DNA of 64,000 bases from Marinomonas profundi. GTDB lineage: Bacteria; Pseudomonadota; Gammaproteobacteria; Pseudomonadales; Marinomonadaceae. The notes under the pieces are model-generated. The model was not told the DNA's origin. It did no database searches and saw only the letters and a list, made by a program, of their open reading frames with translations. Positions 30,873-40,121 of the stretch are shown one piece after another. Position numbers and translations under genes: made by a program. The stretch is from the NCBI RefSeq assembly GCF_020694005.1, contig NZ_CP073013.1:2242578-2306577 (forward strand), written 5' to 3'. Within the stretch, counting starts at the first letter, position 1; every line of letters begins with the position of its first letter.

Positions 30873-31856
30873 ATGGCAGAGCGCATAGTAAAAGAAGCCC
30901 AAGTTCCATTCGATTTGGGCGGCAATCGGTTTGATCAGATCGCAACAGAATTGTTTAGCGACTATTCTCGTTCGCGAATTCAGAGTTGGATCAAAGAAGG
31001 TGCCCTAAAGGTAGATGGGCAGGTGATCAAGCCGAAAGAAAAATTATTTGGTGGAGAGACCGTGTCACTGGACATAGTGATCGAAGCCCAAGAAGAGCAT
31101 GAAGCGCAAGAAATGGCGCTAGATGTTGTATACGAAGATGACGATATCATCATTATTAATAAGCCGGCTGGTTTGGTTGTGCACCCAGCGGTGGGTAACC
31201 GAGATGGCACCTTGATGAACGCGATTCTTCATCATGCGCCAGAAACGGCGCACATTCCTCGTGCAGGCATTGTCCATCGTCTTGATAAAGAAACCACGGG
31301 CTTGATGGTGGTTGCTAAGACACTGGCCGCGCAGACGGATTTAGTCGTGCAGTTGCAAGAGCGCAGCATGGGGCGTGAGTACGAAGCGATTTCTATCGGC
31401 GTGATGACCGGTGGTGGCGTGGTCGATGAGCCGATCGGTCGTCATCCACACAACCGCCAGAAGCAAGCGGTAGAGCCTGTTAATGGTAAAGACGCGGTAA
31501 CGCATTATCGTCTGGTGGAACGTTTTAAAAACCATACGCATATTCGCTTGAAGCTAGAAACAGGACGTACCCATCAAATTCGTGTACACATGGCTTTTAT
31601 TCAATATCCATTGGTTGGCGACCCTCAATATGGCGGTCGATTGAAAATGCCAAAGGCTTGTTCGCCAGAGTTGCAAGATGAGCTGCGTCACTTCCGTCGT
31701 CAGGCATTACACGCCAAAAAACTGGAGCTTTCTCACCCCATCACCGGAGAGTGGATGACGTGGGAAATCGATTTGCCAGATGACATGAAAAAATTATTGG
31801 ATGCACTTAAAAAGGACACTGTGGAGTCTGGTAGTAACGATTCTGAGTACTTTTAA
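30873..31856 (+). CDS. rluD: 23S rRNA pseudouridine synthase RluD
   Basis: Makes pseudouridines 1911, 1915 and 1917 in helix 69 of 23S rRNA. The product has an N-terminal S4 RNA-binding domain (about 15-75) and a RluA-type catalytic domain with the active aspartate in GIVHRLDKETTGLM (about 133-146), followed by TGRTHQIRVH. Length 327 matches. It is divergent from bamD and precedes pgeF, the classic rluD-pgeF pair, but here a terminator hairpin lies between them. Confidence 0.95.
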   Translation: MAERIVKEAQVPFDLGGNRFDQIATELFSDYSRSRIQSWIKEGALKVDGQVIKPKEKLFGGETVSLDIVIEAQEEHEAQEMALDVVYEDDDIIIINKPAGLVVHPAVGNRDGTLMNAILHHAPETAHIPRAGIVHRLDKETTGLMVVAKTLAAQTDLVVQLQERSMGREYEAISIGVMTGGGVVDEPIGRHPHNRQKQAVEPVNGKDAVTHYRLVERFKNHTHIRLKLETGRTHQIRVHMAFIQYPLVGDPQYGGRLKMPKACSPELQDELRHFRRQALHAKKLELSHPITGEWMTWEIDLPDDMKKLLDALKKDTVESGSNDSEYF

Positions 31857-31877
31857 CGGTCTCAGGATGATATAAAG

Positions 31878-31908
31878 AAAGGCCGCCTGATTGGGTGGCC
31901 TTTTTTTT
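31878..31908 (+). terminator. Terminator between rluD and pgeF
   Basis: Stem AAAGGCCGCC (31878-31887) with GGTGGCCTTT (31894-31903), one G-T pair, a 6-base loop and eight T. It ends only 10 bases before the pgeF start codon. Confidence 0.8.
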
Positions 31909-31918
31909 CGGGGTTTTT

Positions 31919-32665
31919 ATGTCTTCTCATGATTTTTCTTATCTTCAGCCTGATTGGCCTGCGCCTGCTTCTGTGCGTGCTTATGTCTCCACTCGTATTG
32001 GCGGCGTGAGTGAGCGACCCTTTACCTCGCTTAATCTCGGGGCTCACGTTGGGGATGTCGCTGAGCATGTTGCTGAAAATCGTCGCTTGTTTGCTCAAGT
32101 CATCGGTATGCCAGGGTCAGTGCAATGGTTAAATCAAGTGCATGGCACAAATGTGGTGAGTTTGCCTTGTCATGAAGTGCCGAGCGGTGCGGATGCGGCG
32201 GTTTCGGATCAGCTCAATCAGGTGTGCACGGTACTGACGGCGGATTGTTTGCCGGTCTTTTTTTGTGATGAGGCGGGCACCAAAGTCGCCGTGGCGCACG
32301 CCGGTTGGCGCGGTCTGTGCGCTGGCGTGTTAGAAGAGGTGTTGAAAGGCTTTGACGAAGCTGAAAAGGTTCTCGTCTGGTTGGGGCCTGCCATTGGTCC
32401 TGAGGCGTTTGAGGTTGGTGACGAGGTGCGTGAGGCATTTATTGCGCAACAACCAGAAGCACAACAGGCTTTTGTGGCGACAGAAAATGGTAAGTGGCTA
32501 GGTAATTTGTACTTATTAGCAAGACAGCGACTAATGGCAAAAGGCGTAGAGCGTATTTCTGGTGGCGAGCATTGTACTTTTACCGACAAGGCGCGCTTTT
32601 ATTCCTACCGACGTGATGGGCAAACGGGCCGAATGGCCTCTGTTATTTGGTTGGCGGAGGGATGA
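31919..32665 (+). CDS. pgeF: Peptidoglycan editing factor PgeF (YfiH, laccase domain)
   Basis: Cu-oxidase_4 family protein; in E. coli it prevents misincorporation of serine into muropeptides, and other members are purine nucleoside phosphorylase/adenosine deaminase-like. The 248-residue product shows the metal/active-site triad: His in NQVHGTNV, Cys in TADCLPVFF and His in VAHAGWRG. The ATG at 31919 is preferred; an in-frame TTG at 31895 lies inside the terminator hairpin. It may be expressed by read-through from rluD. Confidence 0.92.
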   Translation: MSSHDFSYLQPDWPAPASVRAYVSTRIGGVSERPFTSLNLGAHVGDVAEHVAENRRLFAQVIGMPGSVQWLNQVHGTNVVSLPCHEVPSGADAAVSDQLNQVCTVLTADCLPVFFCDEAGTKVAVAHAGWRGLCAGVLEEVLKGFDEAEKVLVWLGPAIGPEAFEVGDEVREAFIAQQPEAQQAFVATENGKWLGNLYLLARQRLMAKGVERISGGEHCTFTDKARFYSYRRDGQTGRMASVIWLAEG

Positions 32666-32684
32666 TTTTTAGCATTACTTGACG

Positions 32685-32704
32685 AGTGTCAAAAAAATGA
32701 CACT
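32685..32704. promoter_or_regulatory. Dyad upstream of clpB
   Basis: Perfect 7-bp inverted repeat AGTGTCA/TGACACT around six A, 79 bases before clpB. It could be an operator or a terminator-like hairpin for pgeF; there is no T run on the + strand. Confidence 0.4.
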
Positions 32705-32710
32705 ACTGTA

Positions 32711-32738
32711 TTGAAAAGCGAATAAGCGCACTTATTAA
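32711..32738 (+). promoter_or_regulatory. Candidate clpB promoter
   Basis: TTGAAA (32711-32716) and TATTAA (32733-32738) are separated by 16 bases, 44 bases before the ATG. A -35 of TTGAA type also fits sigma-32, but the CCCCAT-like -10 expected for a heat-shock promoter is not seen. Confidence 0.3.
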
Positions 32739-32782
32739 GGGGATAGAGACATTGTTCTATCTTTTTCTGCAAGGAGGTTCCC

Positions 32783-35365
32783 ATGCGAATCGATCGTTTA
32801 ACCAGTAAATTACAGCTTGCCCTTTCTGATGCGCAGTCTATCGCGCTCGGCCATGATCATTCCTATATTGAGTCACTGCATTTGATGATGGCGCTGCTAG
32901 ATCAGCAAGGTGGCAGTACGCGGCCTATTTTGCAGCAAGCGGGTATTCAGGTCGCGAAATTCCGCGAGGGATTGAATGATCTGCTAACTCGTCTGCCAAG
33001 GGTAAACGACCACGATGGTAACGTACAAATGTCACCAGAGTTGGGGCGCTTATTAAACCTTGCTGATAAAGAGGCGCAGAAGCGCAAAGACCAATACATT
33101 TCTTCAGAATTGGTTTTGATGGCCATGTTTGATGGCAAAGACGATTTGGCAAAAGCATTAAAAGCCACGGGGGTGACAAAAAATGACATTGCCGCGGTGA
33201 TTGATCAGGTTCGTGGCGGCGAGTCGGTTAATGACCCGAATGCCGAAGAAAGTCGTCAGGCGCTAGACAAGTATACGGTGGATCTCACCGCCAGAGCGGC
33301 CCAAGGCAAACTTGATCCTGTGATTGGTCGCGACGATGAAATACGTCGCACGATTCAGGTGTTGCAGCGTCGTCGTAAGAATAACCCTGTGTTGATTGGT
33401 GAGCCTGGTGTGGGTAAAACGGCCATTGTAGAAGGCTTGGCGCAACGTATTATTAATGGCGAAGTGCCTGAGGGGCTAAAAAACAAACGCGTTTTATCGC
33501 TTGATATGGGGGCCTTGATCGCCGGGGCGAAATATCGCGGTGAGTTTGAGGAGCGTCTTAAAGCGTTGCTGAATGAGCTGTCTAAGCAAGAAGGGCAGAT
33601 TATTTTGTTTATCGATGAAATTCACACCATGGTGGGAGCGGGGAAATCGGAGGGCTCTATGGACGCGGGTAACATGCTGAAACCCGCTCTTGCTCGTGGT
33701 GAGCTGCATTGTGTTGGCGCGACAACATTAAACGAATATCGCCAGTATATTGAAAAAGATGCCGCGCTAGAAAGGCGCTTCCAGAAAGTGCTGGTGGAAG
33801 AGCCGAGCGTACTGGATTCTGTGGCTATTTTACGTGGTCTGAAAGAGCGTTATGAAGTGCATCATGGCGTGGACATTACCGACTCGGCCATTATTGCCGC
33901 GGCAAAATTGTCTCAGCGTTATATAACCGATCGTCAATTGCCAGATAAGGCGATTGACCTGATTGATGAGGCGGCGAGTCGTATCCGTATGGAAATGGAT
34001 TCTAAGCCTGAAGATATGGATCGTTTAGAGCGTCGCCTGATTCAATTGAAAATTGAAAAAGAGGCACTTAAAAAAGAGAAAGATAAAGCGTCTAAACTGC
34101 GTTTGGAAGAGTTGGATGTTGAAATTGATGGCTTGCAGAAGCAGTTTTCGGACTTAGAAGAAATTTGGAATGCTGAAAAGGCGGCGGTGCAGGGGGCGCA
34201 AAAGCTTAAAGAGGAGCTTGAGTCTGTTCGTCATGAGATGGAAGAAGCGCGTCGCAGCGGCAATTTGGCTAAAATGTCGGAGTTGCAATATGGTGTGATT
34301 CCTATGCTTGAAGCTGAGATCGAAAAAGCCAGTCAAGCGGAAGAAAATACGGAGACGCGGCTATTGAAGCGACGTGTTACCGAAGAGGAAATCGCGACGG
34401 TGGTTTCCCGTTGGACAGGGATTCCGGTGGATAAAATGCTGGAAGGCGAGCGTGATAAATTGCTTCGAATGGAAGAAGCGTTACACGAATCTGTGATGGG
34501 GCAGAATGAGGCTGTTTCGGCGGTCTCTAATGCGGTGCGTCGTTCTCGGTCTGGCTTGGCGGATCCTAATCGGCCGAATGGTTCATTTCTTTTTTTAGGT
34601 CCAACAGGCGTCGGTAAAACGGAGCTTTGTAAGTCTCTGGCTAGGTTTCTGTTCGATACCGAGCAAGCCATGGTGCGTATAGATATGTCTGAGTTTATGG
34701 AAAAACATTCCGTTGCTCGTTTGATTGGCGCGCCTCCAGGTTATGTGGGTTATGAAGAAGGCGGTTATTTGACGGAAGCGGTAAGACGCCGTCCTTATTC
34801 GGTCTTGTTACTCGATGAAGTGGAAAAAGCCCACCCCGATGTTTTTAATATTCTTCTGCAGGTGCTGGATGATGGTCGTTTAACCGACGGCCAGGGGCGC
34901 ACGGTTGATTTTAAAAATACGGTGATTGTGATGACGTCTAATTTGGGCTCGGACTTGATTCAAGAATATCAATCTGCCGATCAATACGAAGAAATCAAAG
35001 CAAAAGTGATGGACGTGGTTGGCATGCATTTTAGGCCAGAGTTTATTAACCGAATTGATGAAACGGTAGTGTTTCATCCATTAATGAAGTCTCAAATTAA
35101 AGGCATTGCGACCGTGCAGCTCGCCCATTTGAATGAACGATTGGTGGAGATGGGAATGTCCTTGGCGTTAACGGATAGCGCATCTGATCAATTGGTTGAG
35201 GTGGGTTATGATCCGGTTTATGGTGCTCGTCCGTTGAAGCGAGCAATACAGAGATGGATTGAAAACCCATTAGCAAATGCGTTGCTTGCAGGTCGTTTTG
35301 TGACGGGAGATCGTATTTTGGCTGACGTTTCTGAGGGCGTGATTGTGTTTTCGACCGTCAGTTAG
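32783..35365 (+). CDS. clpB: ATP-dependent disaggregase ClpB
   Basis: Hsp100 hexameric chaperone that, with DnaK, dissolves protein aggregates after heat stress. Domains in order: N-domain (1-145), first AAA+ module with Walker A GEPGVGKT (about 206-213), the coiled-coil middle domain (about 405-525) unique to ClpB, second AAA+ module with GPTGVGKT (about 610-617), and the C-terminal domain with [12 protein letters not shown]. The length of 860 is standard. A perfect AAGGAGGT Shine-Dalgarno lies at 32771-32778. Transcribed alone and ended by a strong hairpin. Confidence 0.98.
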   Translation: MRIDRLTSKLQLALSDAQSIALGHDHSYIESLHLMMALLDQQGGSTRPILQQAGIQVAKFREGLNDLLTRLPRVNDHDGNVQMSPELGRLLNLADKEAQKRKDQYISSELVLMAMFDGKDDLAKALKATGVTKNDIAAVIDQVRGGESVNDPNAEESRQALDKYTVDLTARAAQGKLDPVIGRDDEIRRTIQVLQRRRKNNPVLIGEPGVGKTAIVEGLAQRIINGEVPEGLKNKRVLSLDMGALIAGAKYRGEFEERLKALLNELSKQEGQIILFIDEIHTMVGAGKSEGSMDAGNMLKPALARGELHCVGATTLNEYRQYIEKDAALERRFQKVLVEEPSVLDSVAILRGLKERYEVHHGVDITDSAIIAAAKLSQRYITDRQLPDKAIDLIDEAASRIRMEMDSKPEDMDRLERRLIQLKIEKEALKKEKDKASKLRLEELDVEIDGLQKQFSDLEEIWNAEKAAVQGAQKLKEELESVRHEMEEARRSGNLAKMSELQYGVIPMLEAEIEKASQAEENTETRLLKRRVTEEEIATVVSRWTGIPVDKMLEGERDKLLRMEEALHESVMGQNEAVSAVSNAVRRSRSGLADPNRPNGSFLFLGPTGVGKTELCKSLARFLFDTEQAMVRIDMSEFMEKHSVARLIGAPPGYVGYEEGGYLTEAVRRRPYSVLLLDEVEKAHPDVFNILLQVLDDGRLTDGQGRTVDFKNTVIVMTSNLGSDLIQEYQSADQYEEIKAKVMDVVGMHFRPEFINRIDETVVFHPLMKSQIKGIATVQLAHLNERLVEMGMSLALTDSASDQLVEVGYDPVYGARPLKRAIQRWIENPLANALLAGRFVTGDRILADVSEGVIVFSTVS

Positions 35366-35381
35366 TTAAGCTTGATGTAAT

Positions 35382-35413
35382 AAAAAAACCGCTGATGTTT
35401 CAGCGGTTTTTTT
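35382..35413. terminator. Bidirectional terminator between clpB and outer-membrane gene
   Basis: AAAAAAACCGCTGA-TGTT-TCAGCGG with T runs on both sides serves clpB on + and may also serve the converging gene at 35472 on -. Confidence 0.9.
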
Positions 35414-35471
35414 GTTTTTGAGGTACTTACTATTTATCTGGCGTACTGATATTGATCTGTGGTGTTGATCT

Positions 35472-36056
35472 TTAGAAGTCAACAAAGACGCCGATGAAGG
35501 CGCCTTTTGGCTCAAACTTGCCCGCGGAAGCGAAGTCTTGAGTCATGGTGCGATAACCTGCTTCGATACCGGCAAATACCAGCGGCTGGTATTTGATTTT
35601 AAATGTGGTGTCAGTGATGTCTGCATCGCTACCGCCACCGGATTTTACTTCGCCGCCGACAGATAGTGCGGTGCCTGGAATGCTGACAAAGGCAGAAAGA
35701 TAGCCTAGTGGATAAGTGCCATCTATATCTGAATTGCCAGTCTCATCAATTTTTCGGAAGGTCACACCAGCGTCTAAATCTAGCCACAATAGGCCGTCTA
35801 GAAATTCATAATATAGTGTGTAGTCGTTAAAAGAAGTGTCAATTTTAGTGCTGCCGACTTTTTCTTCTAGTTCTTGGTGTTGAAGGCGAACATTAGGGAT
35901 TAGAGGGATTGGGTGTTCTACCGCAATACCATAGTAAGAATTAAAATCTTCCCCATCGTTGGTAAGAAAGGATCCGGCTTCTGCCGTTAAGCCCAGTATA
36001 TCGGCATGAGCGGTGCTGGCTAATAAAGCTGTTGAAAGTAAAAGAGCTGATTTCAT
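35472..36056 (-). CDS. Outer-membrane beta-barrel protein (TIGR04219-like)
   Basis: Small predicted beta-barrel of 194 residues with a signal peptide cleaved after TAHA (about residue 18). Family-like features are the ILGLTAEAG start, the YYEFLDGLLWLDLDAGVTFRK strand pair and a C-terminal FIGVFVDF ending in Phe. This resembles the TIGR04219 family of unknown function. It is shorter than I remember for the family, though the C-terminus is intact. Position in the outer membrane is inferred; no function can be given. Confidence 0.75.
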   Translation of the reverse strand: MKSALLLSTALLASTAHADILGLTAEAGSFLTNDGEDFNSYYGIAVEHPIPLIPNVRLQHQELEEKVGSTKIDTSFNDYTLYYEFLDGLLWLDLDAGVTFRKIDETGNSDIDGTYPLGYLSAFVSIPGTALSVGGEVKSGGGSDADITDTTFKIKYQPLVFAGIEAGYRTMTQDFASAGKFEPKGAFIGVFVDF

Positions 36057-36170
36057 AATTAGTGTCCATATATCGAGAGGATAAATTTGGTCTAATTATA
36101 GGTTGAAGAGAGGTAAAAACCAATGAAATAAGGAGATAGAATGACGTATTGTGAAGAAAATTTACATAGA

Positions 36171-36245
36171 TGGCTGGGGTAGAAGGATTCGAACCTACGC
36201 ATGACGGGATCAAAACCCGTTGCCTTACCGCTTGGCTATACCCCA
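36171..36245 (-). tRNA. tRNA-Gln (anticodon TTG), copy 3
   Basis: 75-nt cloverleaf including an encoded 3' CCA. On the minus strand it starts TGGGGTATAGCC, has the anticodon loop TTTTGAT (TTG), the T-arm GGTTCGAATCC and ends TACCCCAGCCA. It is the last of five tRNA genes. Confidence 0.96.
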
Positions 36246-36255
36246 ATAAAGGATG

Positions 36256-36332
36256 TGGTGGCTATGACTAGATTCGAACTAGTGACCCCATCATTATGAG
36301 TGATGTGCTCTAACCAACTGAGCTACATAGCC
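36256..36332 (-). tRNA. tRNA-Met (elongator, anticodon CAT), copy 2
   Basis: 77-nt cloverleaf with encoded CCA. Starts GGCTATGTAGCTCAG, anticodon loop CTCATAA and T-arm GTTCGAATC. The paired acceptor base 1 and lack of the three initiator G-C pairs mark it as elongator Met, close to E. coli metT. Confidence 0.95.
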
Positions 36333-36369
36333 TTAACTGTATATTAACTACTAACTTGTATCGATTCGA

Positions 36370-36444
36370 TGGCTGGGGTAGAAGGATTCGAACCTACGCA
36401 TGACGGGATCAAAACCCGTTGCCTTACCGCTTGGCTATACCCCA
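36370..36444 (-). tRNA. tRNA-Gln (anticodon TTG), copy 2
   Basis: Identical over its length to the other two Gln copies, with encoded CCA; 75 nt. Confidence 0.96.
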
Positions 36445-36457
36445 ACAGATCGAGTTG

Positions 36458-36534
36458 TGGTGGCTATGACTAGATTCGAACTAGTGACCCCATCATTATG
36501 AGTGATGTGCTCTAACCAACTGAGCTACATAGCC
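36458..36534 (-). tRNA. tRNA-Met (elongator, anticodon CAT), copy 1
   Basis: Identical over its length to the copy at 36256-36332; 77 nt with encoded CCA. Confidence 0.95.
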
Positions 36535-36544
36535 ATTCGTCTGT

Positions 36545-36619
36545 TGGCTGGGGTAGAAGGATTCGAACCTACGCATGACGGGATCAAAACCCGTTGCCTT
36601 ACCGCTTGGCTATACCCCA
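36545..36619 (-). tRNA. tRNA-Gln (anticodon TTG), copy 1
   Basis: First gene of the tRNA array on the minus strand; same 75-nt sequence as the other two Gln copies, with encoded CCA. Confidence 0.96.
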
Positions 36620-36673
36620 ACAGACTGACACAAAAACAGTTTAGATGAATTGATCTACTGCCTCTGTGGCGCG

Positions 36674-36704
36674 ATATTATTCATATAACCTGTTAATGGG
36701 TCAA
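36674..36704 (-). promoter_or_regulatory. Promoter of the tRNA array
   Basis: On the minus strand TTGACC (36699-36704) and AATAAT (36676-36681) are 17 bases apart, with TAATAT overlapping; the bases after it (CGCGCC) form a G/C-rich discriminator as expected for a stringently controlled stable-RNA promoter. Confidence 0.65.
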
Positions 36705-36733
36705 GTGTTTTTCTTAAAATGTTTTATTATCTA

Positions 36734-37825
36734 TTAGACATTAAAGCGGAAATGCATCACATCACCGTCCTTCACGATGTAATCCTTGCCTTCTAGACGC
36801 CATTTTCCGGCTTCTTTGGCACCACTTTCACCCTTGTATTGAATGAAATCGTTGTAGCTGATGACTTCGGCGCGAATAAAGCCTTTTTCAAAGTCTGTGT
36901 GGATCACTCCAGCCGCTTGTGGGCCCGTTGCGCCTTTCTTGACGGTCCAAGCACGGACTTCTTTTACGCCCGCTGTAAAGTACGTCTGAAGGCCTAGTAG
37001 CTCATAGCCGGCACGAATCACTCGATCAAGTCCTGGTTCTTCCATGCCCATTTCATCAAGGAACTCTTGCATCTCTTCTGTGTCTAGCTCAGAGATTTCG
37101 GCTTCGAGCTGATTGCAAATAGGCACCACCATAGCGCCTTCTGCTTCTGCGATGCTTCGTACTTGGTCAAGATAAGGGTTGTTTTCAAAACCATCTTCCG
37201 CAACATTCGCTATGTACATGGTAGGTTTGGTCGTCAGTAGGTGTAGCGAACGAACTTCTTTCTTCTGTTCGTCAGACATTTCCATTGAGCGGACTGGTAA
37301 GCCGTTTTCTAGGTGTTCTTTGATGCTTGCTAGGAAGGCTTTGTGAGCAATGGCTTCTTTGTTGCCGCTTTTGGCATTTTTTGCGGTGCGGAAAAGTTGC
37401 TTGTCGATGGATTCGATGTCGGCAAAGATTAACTCAAGGTTAATAACTTCAATATCTAGCTTTGGGTTGACGTGGTTTGAAACGTGGATGACGTTATCGT
37501 CTTCAAAGCAGCGTACAACATGGGCAATGGCATCGGTTTCACGAATGTTGGCAAGGAATTTGTTGCCCAGACCTTCGCCTTTGGACGCCCCTTCGACAAG
37601 GCCGGCGATGTCAACGAACTCCATTGTGGTGGCTAGGACGCGTTCGGGTTTGACTATCTCAGCGAGTGCATCTAAACGTGGATCTGGCATGGCAACAACG
37701 CCAGCATTTGGCTCAATCGTGCAGAAGGGAAAGTTCTCTGCGCCAATGCCAGCTTTGGTTAATGCGTTAAATAGAGTTGATTTACCAACGTTAGGTAACC
37801 CAACGATGCCACAATTAAAACCCAT
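36734..37825 (-). CDS. ychF: Ribosome-binding ATPase YchF
   Basis: Obg-family P-loop protein that prefers ATP over GTP, binds ribosomes and is linked to oxidative stress. At 363 residues it has Walker A GLPNVGKS (about 8-15), switch [19 protein letters not shown] (about 72-88) and an altered G4 motif (NVAE in place of NKxD), which explains ATP specificity. A C-terminal TGS domain follows a coiled-coil. It is 25 bases downstream of pth in a conserved pair. Confidence 0.97.
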   Translation of the reverse strand: MGFNCGIVGLPNVGKSTLFNALTKAGIGAENFPFCTIEPNAGVVAMPDPRLDALAEIVKPERVLATTMEFVDIAGLVEGASKGEGLGNKFLANIRETDAIAHVVRCFEDDNVIHVSNHVNPKLDIEVINLELIFADIESIDKQLFRTAKNAKSGNKEAIAHKAFLASIKEHLENGLPVRSMEMSDEQKKEVRSLHLLTTKPTMYIANVAEDGFENNPYLDQVRSIAEAEGAMVVPICNQLEAEISELDTEEMQEFLDEMGMEEPGLDRVIRAGYELLGLQTYFTAGVKEVRAWTVKKGATGPQAAGVIHTDFEKGFIRAEVISYNDFIQYKGESGAKEAGKWRLEGKDYIVKDGDVMHFRFNV

Positions 37826-37850
37826 AGTGAGATTCCTAATAATTAAATGA

Positions 37851-38435
37851 TTATGCTTTGAAGCTGTGAAGTTGATTCATAACGGCATTCAAGTTGCCGC
37901 GCACTATGTCATCAACATAGCGTAATGATTCGTCAATGGTTTGTTCGGTTTTTGCGTAGTCGTCTGGCGCGGCTTTTTTTAAGACGTAATTAGCGACCTG
38001 GCTGGCGTGGCCTGGGTGTCCGATGCCTATTCTGAGGCGACCAAACTCTCTGTTGTTTGCCAGCTTTGCAATAATGTCTTTTAATCCATTGTGACCACCA
38101 TGTCCACCGCCTTGCTTTAATTTGACGGAACCTGGGGGGATGTCGAGCTCATCGTGAATAACAAGGATTTCTTCAGGGGGGATTTTATAAAACTGGCAGA
38201 CGGCCTGAACCGCTTTACCGCTTAAATTCATATAGGTGGTGGGAATAAGGAGATAGCACTCTTCACCAGCTATATAAACTTTGCCAAAATGGCCAAAAAA
38301 CTTTTTCTCAGAACGAAGAGAGCATTGGCTCTGACGAGCCAATGCCTCAATCCACTGAGCGCCTGCATTGTGGCGAGTGTTCTCGTACTCGCTGCCTGGG
38401 TTTCCCAAGCCGACTAATAATCTGAAACCTGCCAC
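37851..38435 (-). CDS. pth: Peptidyl-tRNA hydrolase
   Basis: Releases peptides from stalled peptidyl-tRNA. I start at the GTG at 38435 (194 aa, the E. coli length): GAAGG lies about 7 bases upstream, and the product then begins [14 protein letters not shown] just as the family does. A longer in-frame extension would overlap rplY. Active-site residues are seen in [19 protein letters not shown] (Asn and catalytic His near residue 20-23) and in the IHDELD motif (Asp). It lies 19 bases after rplY in the prs-rplY-pth-ychF operon. Confidence 0.95.
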   Translation of the reverse strand: MAGFRLLVGLGNPGSEYENTRHNAGAQWIEALARQSQCSLRSEKKFFGHFGKVYIAGEECYLLIPTTYMNLSGKAVQAVCQFYKIPPEEILVIHDELDIPPGSVKLKQGGGHGGHNGLKDIIAKLANNREFGRLRIGIGHPGHASQVANYVLKKAAPDDYAKTEQTIDESLRYVDDIVRGNLNAVMNQLHSFKA

Positions 38436-38454
38436 AATGCTGCCTTCAATGATC

Positions 38455-39033
38455 TTAACGTTTAGACTTGCCAATACGAGCGATAGGTTGGTCGTGGTCT
38501 TCGCCTTTAAGCAAAGATACAAGCTCTACGCCTTCAGGAAGGATAACGTCTGACAAATGGAAGATTTGATCAAGTTGGCCTGTGATCACGTCTACTGTCA
38601 ATACTGCTGGAAGGTTCGCTGGTAAACAACGTACTTCAGCCAATTTAGACTCAACAGTCAAGCGACCGCCTTGGCTCTTAACGCCTTCACTTTGTGCTGC
38701 ATTGATAAAGCTTAAAGGAACACGAGTAGTGATGACTTTGTCTGCTTGAGCGCGCTGAAGATCCATGTGCATAACCGCGCCGCTTGATGGGTGGCGTTGT
38801 AGTGCTTTAACAAGAACTTGTTCTGTTTTGCCGTCAACAGTTACTTCAACTAGGCCAGTTAAGAAGCCAGGAGTTGCAACTGATTTAAGTAGCTCGTTGT
38901 CTTTGAAAGAGATAGACACTGGAGCTGCTTCACCGCCATAAATAACCGCTGGTACTAGACCAGTGTTACGAAGGCGGCGGCTCGCACCTTTACCTTCTAG
39001 AGTACGTGCTACGGCATTAATTGATAATGACAT
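38455..39033 (-). CDS. rplY: Ribosomal protein bL25 (CTC form)
   Basis: 5S rRNA-binding protein of the large subunit. The 192-residue product is the long CTC form, with an N-terminal L25 domain (about 1-92, KGASRRLRNTGLVPAVIYGG) and a C-terminal beta domain, in contrast to the 94-residue E. coli L25. The position between prs and pth is conserved in gammaproteobacteria. Confidence 0.95.
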   Translation of the reverse strand: MSLSINAVARTLEGKGASRRLRNTGLVPAVIYGGEAAPVSISFKDNELLKSVATPGFLTGLVEVTVDGKTEQVLVKALQRHPSSGAVMHMDLQRAQADKVITTRVPLSFINAAQSEGVKSQGGRLTVESKLAEVRCLPANLPAVLTVDVITGQLDQIFHLSDVILPEGVELVSLLKGEDHDQPIARIGKSKR

Positions 39034-39102
39034 GGTATTTTCCTAATAATAAATAAAGTTTGTGCCCAGAGATGCGACCCGCTCCGAGCGTTGGTGTTTG
39101 GC

Positions 39103-40050
39103 TTAGGCCCCAAACATGGCACTGATAGACTCTTCGTTGCATACGCGACGAACAGCCTCCGCCATAATGTCAGACATCGACAATTGGCGTATTTGAGGGC
39201 AGTTAAGCGCCTCTTGTGTCAATGGGATGGTATCAGTCACGACCAACTCATCAAGCACGGAATTTCTAATGTTTTCAATCGCTTTGCCAGACAGTACAGG
39301 GTGAGTGCAGTAAGCCAGCACTTTTGCCGCGCCATGTTCTTTTAGGGCTTTTGCGGCGGCGCATAATGTCCCGCCAGTATCGCACATGTCGTCGACTAGG
39401 ACGCAGGTTTTGCCTGCCACATCACCTATCAAGTGCATGATTTGCGCTTCGTTAGCACGAGGGCGACGCTTGTCGATAATCGCTAAATCGGCATCATCAA
39501 GCAGTTTTGCAAAAGCACGAGCACGAACAACGCCGCCAACATCCGGTGAAACCACGGTGATGTTTTCATAGCCTTGGCGTTGCAAATCCTCAAGCAGTAA
39601 CGGCGTTGCATAGACGTTATCAACAGGGATGTCGAAAAATCCTTGGATTTGGTCAGCGTGAAGATCGACCGTCAATACACGGTTAATGCCCACGGCGGAA
39701 ATCATGTCGGCAACCACTTTTGCGGTGATTGGTACACGCGCAGAACGAACGCGACGGTCTTGGCGAGCATAGCCAAAGTATGGAATAACCGCGGTGACGC
39801 GAGTTGCCGATGCACGGCGTAAAGCGTCTGCCATGACGATCAGTTCCATCAAGTTGTCATTAGTAGGGGCACATGTCGATTGAATAATGAACACATCTTT
39901 ACCGCGAACATTTTCATTGATCTCGACCGTAATTTCACCGTCGCTAAATTTACCTACGGTTGCGTTTCCGATAGGTAGCCCTAGGCGGCGTACCACCCTG
40001 CGAGCGAGTTCAGGGTTTGCATTACCGGTAAAAACCATCAACTTGGACAC
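39103..40050 (-). CDS. prs: Ribose-phosphate pyrophosphokinase
   Basis: Makes PRPP from ribose-5-phosphate and ATP for purine, pyrimidine, histidine and tryptophan synthesis. The 315-residue class I enzyme has the flexible loop [10 protein letters not shown] (about 94-103) and the PRPP-binding motif [12 protein letters not shown] (about 217-228). Divergent homologous halves are both present. It sits between ispE and rplY. A tRNA-Gln that follows ispE in some pseudomonads is not seen in the 71-base gap. Confidence 0.97.
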   Translation of the reverse strand: MSKLMVFTGNANPELARRVVRRLGLPIGNATVGKFSDGEITVEINENVRGKDVFIIQSTCAPTNDNLMELIVMADALRRASATRVTAVIPYFGYARQDRRVRSARVPITAKVVADMISAVGINRVLTVDLHADQIQGFFDIPVDNVYATPLLLEDLQRQGYENITVVSPDVGGVVRARAFAKLLDDADLAIIDKRRPRANEAQIMHLIGDVAGKTCVLVDDMCDTGGTLCAAAKALKEHGAAKVLAYCTHPVLSGKAIENIRNSVLDELVVTDTIPLTQEALNCPQIRQLSMSDIMAEAVRRVCNEESISAMFGA

Positions 40051-40121
40051 TGTGTATACCTTTGTATTTTATAGCGATGACTATTGACTGGCCAAGGAAA
40101 GACTGGCCGGGATAGAGTGAT

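Noticed and set aside
40051..40121. tRNA-Gln between prs and ispE, as in some pseudomonads
   Set aside because: The 71 bases do not contain a cloverleaf; only a direct repeat ACTGGCC is seen.
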